9,126 nt of DNA from positions 1-9,126 of the forward strand of contig JANXCM010000020.1 in assembly GCA_025060085.1 (NCBI GenBank), given 5' to 3'. The position numbers and the translations under genes were made by a program. The notes under the pieces were generated by a model. That model ran no database searches. It was given only the letters and a program-made list of their open reading frames with translations, and had not been told where the DNA came from. Below, in pieces: positions 5,726 through 9,126 of this stretch (position 1 is its first letter; each line of letters starts with the position of its first letter). The DNA is from Patescibacteria group bacterium (GTDB lineage Bacteria > Patescibacteriota > Minisyncoccia > UBA6257 > HR35).

Positions 5726-7444
5726 TTAAGTTATTTTTAAGACTTCCTCAATGGTAAAAATTCCTAATAGGGCTTTAATAATTCCATCTTGTCTTAAATT
5801 AATAAAATTTTGGTCTTTTAATTTATTTTCTAATTCTTCTAAGGGTTTACCTTCATAAATTAAAGATTTTATTTCGTCAGTCATTAAAAAAACTTCAAAA
5901 ATTCCACTTCTTCCTGAATATCCACGAAAATTACATTTTTCACAACCATTGGGATGATAGGTTTTAAGATTAGAAAAATTTATTTTTAATTCTGAAAGAA
6001 TATTTTTATCAATATCACCTAGGTTTTCTAATATTATTTTTTTTATTTCTTCCGAAGGTGAAAATTCTTTTCGACAAAATTCACATAATTTTTTGGCTAA
6101 TCTTTGAGCTATAACAATTCTAATCGTCTCTGGTAATAAAAATTTTTGAACTCCTAAATCAATTAATCTTGAGATAGCACCAATAGAATTATTAGTATGG
6201 AGGGTAGATAAAACCAAGTGACCAGTTAAAGAAGCATGAATTGAAAGCTCAGCAGTCTCTGAATCTCTTATCTCACCTACTAAAATAATATCAGGATCTT
6301 GTCTTAAAATACTTCTTAAGCCACTAGCAAAAGTATAATTTATCTCTGGCCTAACTTGAGATTGATTAATACCCTCTAATCTATATTCAACTGGATCCTC
6401 AAGGCTAATTATATTTATTTTCTCATTATTAAGACTTTGTAAAACAGCATAGAGAGTAGTTGTTTTACCTGAACCTGTTGGTCCAGTAATTAAAATTAAC
6501 CCATAAGGACTTTTAATGGCTGTATTTAATTTATCTTCAGTATAATGAAGAATGCCTAATTCGGAAATTTTTTTCAATCCTACCAAAGGATCCAAAATTC
6601 TAATAGCCACTTTTTCGCCTTCAACCGTTGGAAATATTCCTATTCTCAAATCAATTTCTCGACCATGAACAAAAATGCGAATTCTTCCATCTTGAGGAAT
6701 TCTTGATTCATCTAGTTTTAATTTAGCTAAAACTTTGATTCTGTTGACAATTTGTTGATGTAAATCTTTTGGAAGATAGGCGATATTTTTTAAATCGCCT
6801 AATAATCTAAATCTAATTTTTAATTTTCGAGACAAAGGTTCAATATGAATATCAGAAGCTTGAAGATAAACAGCTTCTTCAATAAGAGATTGGACTAATT
6901 TAATAATAGGTGCCTCTTCAGTGGGTAATATTTCTTCTTCTAATTTAACAATTTCAGCTTGAGTAATAAGAGGTTTGGCTTTTCTCAAAGAAAACAAAAT
7001 TTCTTTAAGAGTTTCGGAAAATTTATGATATTGCCTGAAAATTAAAAAATAGTCTTTGAGAGAAATAATATAAGGCTTAATCTCTTGATTATATATTGAT
7101 TTAAGATAGTTAATTGTTTCTGTTAAAGAAGGGGATTCGGGATTAACAACGCCTACATAAATACCATCATCCTTTTTATCAAAAGAAATTACTTTTCTCT
7201 GCTTAGAAAAATCTTCCGAGATAAGATTAAGAATTTCAGCTGGAATTTGCTCTTCAAGGGAAAAATTTTTAATTGGTAAATTAAAAAAAGTTGACTTTAA
7301 ATTTAAAAAATAATCATCCAATAAACCATAACGATAAAGATACTCTTCTATTGAAATTTTATTTTTTTCTGCTTCACTAATTATTTCTTCAATATTATCA
7401 ATTTTTTCTTTTAATTTTTCTTTTAAAAATTCATTAAAATTCAT
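5726..7444 (-). CDS. pilB: Type IV pilus extension ATPase PilB
   Basis: PilB is the hexameric cytoplasmic ATPase that powers pilus assembly through PilC. I start it at the ATG at 7444 (MNFNEFLKEKL, 572 residues), one base after the TAA of the upstream gene. An upstream in-frame TTG at 7471 would overlap that gene by 26 nt. The N-terminal region (about 1-150) corresponds to the T2SSE/MshEN region but lacks a clear RLGxxLV c-di-GMP-binding motif. The motor then shows ASDIHIEP (196-203), Walker A GPTGSGKT (321-328), the Asp box ISLEDPVEY (346-354), Walker B DIILVGEIRD (385-394, E391), and the His box TGHLVLSTLHTN (407-418). Four cysteines, C454/C457 and C501/C504, form the zinc-binding motif typical of extension ATPases. 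pilT follows after 10 nt. Confidence 0.96.
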   Translation of the reverse strand: MNFNEFLKEKLKEKIDNIEEIISEAEKNKISIEEYLYRYGLLDDYFLNLKSTFFNLPIKNFSLEEQIPAEILNLISEDFSKQRKVISFDKKDDGIYVGVVNPESPSLTETINYLKSIYNQEIKPYIISLKDYFLIFRQYHKFSETLKEILFSLRKAKPLITQAEIVKLEEEILPTEEAPIIKLVQSLIEEAVYLQASDIHIEPLSRKLKIRFRLLGDLKNIAYLPKDLHQQIVNRIKVLAKLKLDESRIPQDGRIRIFVHGREIDLRIGIFPTVEGEKVAIRILDPLVGLKKISELGILHYTEDKLNTAIKSPYGLILITGPTGSGKTTTLYAVLQSLNNEKINIISLEDPVEYRLEGINQSQVRPEINYTFASGLRSILRQDPDIILVGEIRDSETAELSIHASLTGHLVLSTLHTNNSIGAISRLIDLGVQKFLLPETIRIVIAQRLAKKLCEFCRKEFSPSEEIKKIILENLGDIDKNILSELKINFSNLKTYHPNGCEKCNFRGYSGRSGIFEVFLMTDEIKSLIYEGKPLEELENKLKDQNFINLRQDGIIKALLGIFTIEEVLKIT

Positions 7445-7445
7445 T

Positions 7446-7748
7446 TTAATCAAACCAATTATTTTTTCCAATAGAATCAGAACTTAAAGTAGGTTCAGAT
7501 AAAACTTGAGGAGAAGGTAATTTGCTGCTCAATTCTCTAGCGAATTGATTAAAATTTAAATTTTTTAAAGAATTAATTTCCTTTTGTATTTCCAACACAT
7601 CAGGGGCAACTTGAATTTCTTTTTTAAAAATATTAAATTCCCAAAAAGCAACATAAATAATTGATCCGATAATAATAAGAGATAAAATTAAGGAAATTAA
7701 ATTAAATACTTTGAATTTAAAAAAATTATTAATTTTTATTTTTTGCAT
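7446..7748 (-). CDS. Small single-pass membrane protein in the PilP position, function unknown
   Basis: This 100-residue protein is not one I can name. It has a basic N-terminus, one membrane helix (about 13-36), then about 64 mostly polar residues, probably outside the cytoplasm. The tail includes a Pro/Ser-rich stretch (about 76-92) and ends GKNNWFD. It begins 6 nt after the pilO-like stop and ends 1 nt before the pilB start, so it is tightly bound into the pilus operon and very likely works with PilN/PilO. In Gram-negative operons this slot holds the lipoprotein PilP, which links PilN/O to the secretin. This protein has no lipobox cysteine and no room for PilP's beta domain. The C-terminal GKNNWF vaguely recalls a GRxNPF-type ending I associate with small pilus-operon proteins of Patescibacteria. 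That link comes from memory and needs a search. Confidence 0.8.
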   Translation of the reverse strand: MQKIKINNFFKFKVFNLISLILSLIIIGSIIYVAFWEFNIFKKEIQVAPDVLEIQKEINSLKNLNFNQFARELSSKLPSPQVLSEPTLSSDSIGKNNWFD

Positions 7749-7754
7749 TTTACT

Positions 7755-8306
7755 TTAAGGTAAAAAATAATAAGTAGAAGCTTTAAAAGTAAATTCAATA
7801 TTATTACCTTCCGCCGACCTTTTAAGACTAAGAGATTCTATATCAAAAATACGACTACTATTTTCTAAAGTGTTAATAAGTTTCAAAAGGCTATTAAAAT
7901 CTGATTTATCAGAAAAAGAAAATGAAAATTTTGTAAGTTTAGCTTTTTTAAATTCAGGATGAACAATTTCTTCTTTATTAAAAGAATAAATATTTGGTTG
8001 TTTAAATCCAGCTAAAAAGAAAAGTTGATTAATAAAAATTGTTAATTCATAATCAATAAATTTTGAAGGTAAAAAATATTCTAAAAAACCACTCTTTTTA
8101 ATTTTTAAAATATCGGCGATCTCATTGGATTGTAAAAACTTAAATTGTTCTTCAATAGCTTTTGTTTCTAATAATTCATTTTCCACTTTATTTTTTTCTT
8201 CAGCTGAACTTAAATAATTTCGATAGGTAGGAATTAAATAACTAAAAATAGAATTTAATAAAACAAAAAATAAAATAATAAAAATTAAATTAACTAATAA
8301 CCTCAT
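7755..8306 (-). CDS. pilO: PilO-like pilus alignment protein
   Basis: The 183-residue protein has the PilO plan: a very short cytoplasmic tail, one membrane helix (about 3-24), a coiled coil (about 33-59, rich in E and K) and an extracytoplasmic ferredoxin-like region (about 85-180) with FSFSFSDKSDFNSLLKLINTLENSSRIFDIESL (127-159). The D-F-x-S-L-L-x-L-I-x-x-L-E-x-S-x-R pattern is typical of the PilO/GspM fold. PilO pairs with PilN in the inner membrane to align the machine and couple it to PilM. Its ATG overlaps the PilN-like stop as ATGA (8303-8306), pointing to translational coupling. Sequence conservation in this family is low, so the name rests on plan, fold pattern and order between pilN and pilB. 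Confidence 0.82.
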   Translation of the reverse strand: MRLLVNLIFIILFFVLLNSIFSYLIPTYRNYLSSAEEKNKVENELLETKAIEEQFKFLQSNEIADILKIKKSGFLEYFLPSKFIDYELTIFINQLFFLAGFKQPNIYSFNKEEIVHPEFKKAKLTKFSFSFSDKSDFNSLLKLINTLENSSRIFDIESLSLKRSAEGNNIEFTFKASTYYFLP

Positions 8307-8806
8307 TGGGGATTAAAAATAAAACTAATATTCAAAGAAATTAAACCTGTTGAATTATCAAAACTAAAACTATTAATTTTAAATTCCTTAAAAATATTTG
8401 AGTTTTTTTCAAAATATTTCACTAAACGAGAATAATTTAACCAACCTTCGACCTGGCCACTTAAACTAATGTAATTTTTATTTTTTTCAAAAGAAACTTC
8501 ATTAATTTTAAGAAATTTAGGTAAATATTGAGGAGGTTGTTGAATAAGAGGAATAATTGATTTTTTTTGATCAACTAAATACTTTAAACTTAGAAATTGC
8601 ATCAGGGCTTGATAGGAATCTGTTCTAAAATTTTCTGAATATTGAGACTTTATATTTTCAATCTCACTTTTTAGTTCTGATATTTTCCTATTATTAAAAT
8701 TAGTTAGATAATTTAAAATATAACTCCCCACATAACTTAAAACTAATCCTCCTATAAGAAAATAAAAAAGACGATGAGGAATTAATTCCCAAATTTGTCT
8801 TAACAT
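8303..8806 (-). CDS. pilN: PilN-like pilus alignment protein
   Basis: The 167-residue protein has a short N-terminal cytoplasmic tail (MLRQIWELIPHR), one membrane helix (about 13-34), a coiled coil (about 38-56), and a C-terminal ferredoxin-like region with INEVSFEKNKNYISLSGQVEGWLNYSRLVKYFEKN (101-135). That pattern of strand, strand and helix ending Y-x-x-L-V-x-x-F-E-K is characteristic of PilN. PilN partners PilO in the membrane and binds PilM through its tail. Here the canonical INLLP motif is degenerate: ELIPHR (7-12) aligns with the usual NLLPxR. The start is well fixed, because an in-frame TAG lies five codons upstream (8824-8822) with no start codon between. It follows pilM after 44 nt and overlaps the pilO-like gene by 4 nt. 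Confidence 0.85.
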   Translation of the reverse strand: MLRQIWELIPHRLFYFLIGGLVLSYVGSYILNYLTNFNNRKISELKSEIENIKSQYSENFRTDSYQALMQFLSLKYLVDQKKSIIPLIQQPPQYLPKFLKINEVSFEKNKNYISLSGQVEGWLNYSRLVKYFEKNSNIFKEFKINSFSFDNSTGLISLNISFIFNPQ

Positions 8807-8850
8807 AATTTTAATTTTAACCTAAATTAAATAATATTGAAAATTAAATT

Positions 8851-9126
8851 TTAACTTAACAAAAATTTAAGACAAGAGCCGATAGCATGAACTAAAACAG
8901 AACCTATTTTTTTATTTTCTATTTTATCTTCTGTTTTAATAAAACCATCTAGGGGGTTATAAATATTTAAAGATAAATTGGGTAATTTAGAAGATAAATT
9001 ATCTAAAAAACCATTTGCTAAAGTTAAACCTCCTATTAAATAGACGAAGTTTATTTTTGTACTAAAATTATTCTCTATGGATTCTTTAGTCCTCATTATT
9101 TCTAATGATAAATTTTCTAAAATTTC
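8851..9126 (-). CDS. pilM: Type IV pilus assembly protein PilM, C-terminal part (cut by window edge)
   Basis: The frame is open from the right edge and gives the last 91 residues. It begins EILENLSLEI before the internal Met at 9096, so that Met is not the start. PilM is an actin/FtsA-like cytoplasmic ATP-binding protein that docks on the PilN tail and links the motors to the PilN/O complex. The stretch INFVYLIGGLTLANGFLDNLSSKLP matches the adenosine-binding strand and loop of the fold (IYLSGGxxxLxGLxxxL in family members). The following LNIYNPLDGF matches the VxxxNPF segment near the PilM C-terminus, and IGSVLVHAIGSCLKFL matches the final ALGLALR-type helix. It is the first visible gene of the pilus operon. 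The promoter must lie outside the window. Confidence 0.88.
   Translation of the reverse strand, partial: EILENLSLEIMRTKESIENNFSTKINFVYLIGGLTLANGFLDNLSSKLPNLSLNIYNPLDGFIKTEDKIENKKIGSVLVHAIGSCLKFLLS

Noticed and set aside
7445..7471. TTG start for pilB nine codons upstream
   Set aside because: It would overlap the small upstream gene by 26 nt, adds no conserved residues and has no ribosome-binding motif. The ATG at 7444 directly after the TAA fits the operon spacing.
8807..8850. Possible promoter between pilM and the pilN-like gene
   Set aside because: TATTAT-like sequences occur, but there is no adequate -35, and such matches are expected by chance in DNA of this composition.
9094..9096. Met as the start of a short 81-residue gene
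   Set aside because: The frame stays open to the window edge (EILENLSLEI precedes it) and the sequence is the C-terminal part of PilM, so this Met is internal.
1..9126. Search for CRISPR arrays, tRNA/rRNA genes, transposons and intrinsic G+C-rich terminators
   Set aside because: By eye on both strands I saw no regularly spaced repeats, cloverleaf-like segments, transposase motifs or G+C-rich hairpins followed by T runs. The many A/T repeats look like low-complexity background.

Overview
The window is very A/T-rich: sampled 60-base lines run from about 20% to 38% G+C. It is almost wholly coding, and nearly everything lies on the minus strand. The proteins are ordinary bacterial ones, and the standard code fits, because TGA closes the PilN-like gene inside an ATGA overlap. 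I infer a small-genome bacterium, most likely of the Patescibacteria/Candidate Phyla Radiation. The clues are the strong A/T bias, tight gene packing, start codons without Shine-Dalgarno motifs, a short SecD, and a minimal type IV pilus set with no secretin gene in view. This placement rests on gene content and style, not on a phylogenetic marker.

Reading the minus strand from the right edge, the order is: the 3' end of pilM (actin-like cytoplasmic protein), a pilN-like gene, a pilO-like gene, a 100-residue single-pass membrane protein in the slot where pilP usually sits, pilB (extension ATPase), pilT (retraction ATPase) and pilC (platform protein). Most of the gaps among these seven genes are 1 to 12 nt or an overlap; the largest, between pilM and pilN, is 44 nt. 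They look like one operon whose promoter lies outside the window. A 160-bp A/T-rich gap with a plausible promoter then precedes a major-type prepilin gene, followed by pilD (prepilin peptidase). Together these encode an inner-membrane pilus machine: PilM/N/O-like proteins form the alignment complex, PilC the platform, PilB and PilT the opposing motors, and PilD matures the pilin. Such pili in this group are associated with surface or host attachment, twitching and DNA uptake.

Left of pilD is a 126-bp gap with an extended -10 promoter, then secD (Sec translocon accessory subunit) and greA (transcript cleavage factor), probably co-transcribed. No secF follows secD. At the extreme left edge, 18 codons of a plus-strand gene end in a stop that overlaps the greA stop by 4 nt. 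Its sequence resembles the C-terminal end of the NAD-dependent DNA ligase BRCT domain.

I found no tRNA, rRNA, CRISPR array, insertion sequence or other mobile element, and no wholly new system. The points most worth a second look are the small PilP-position protein, the Ala in place of Gly at the prepilin cleavage site, the four-cysteine pilin, the degenerate PilM-binding tail of PilN, and secD without secF.
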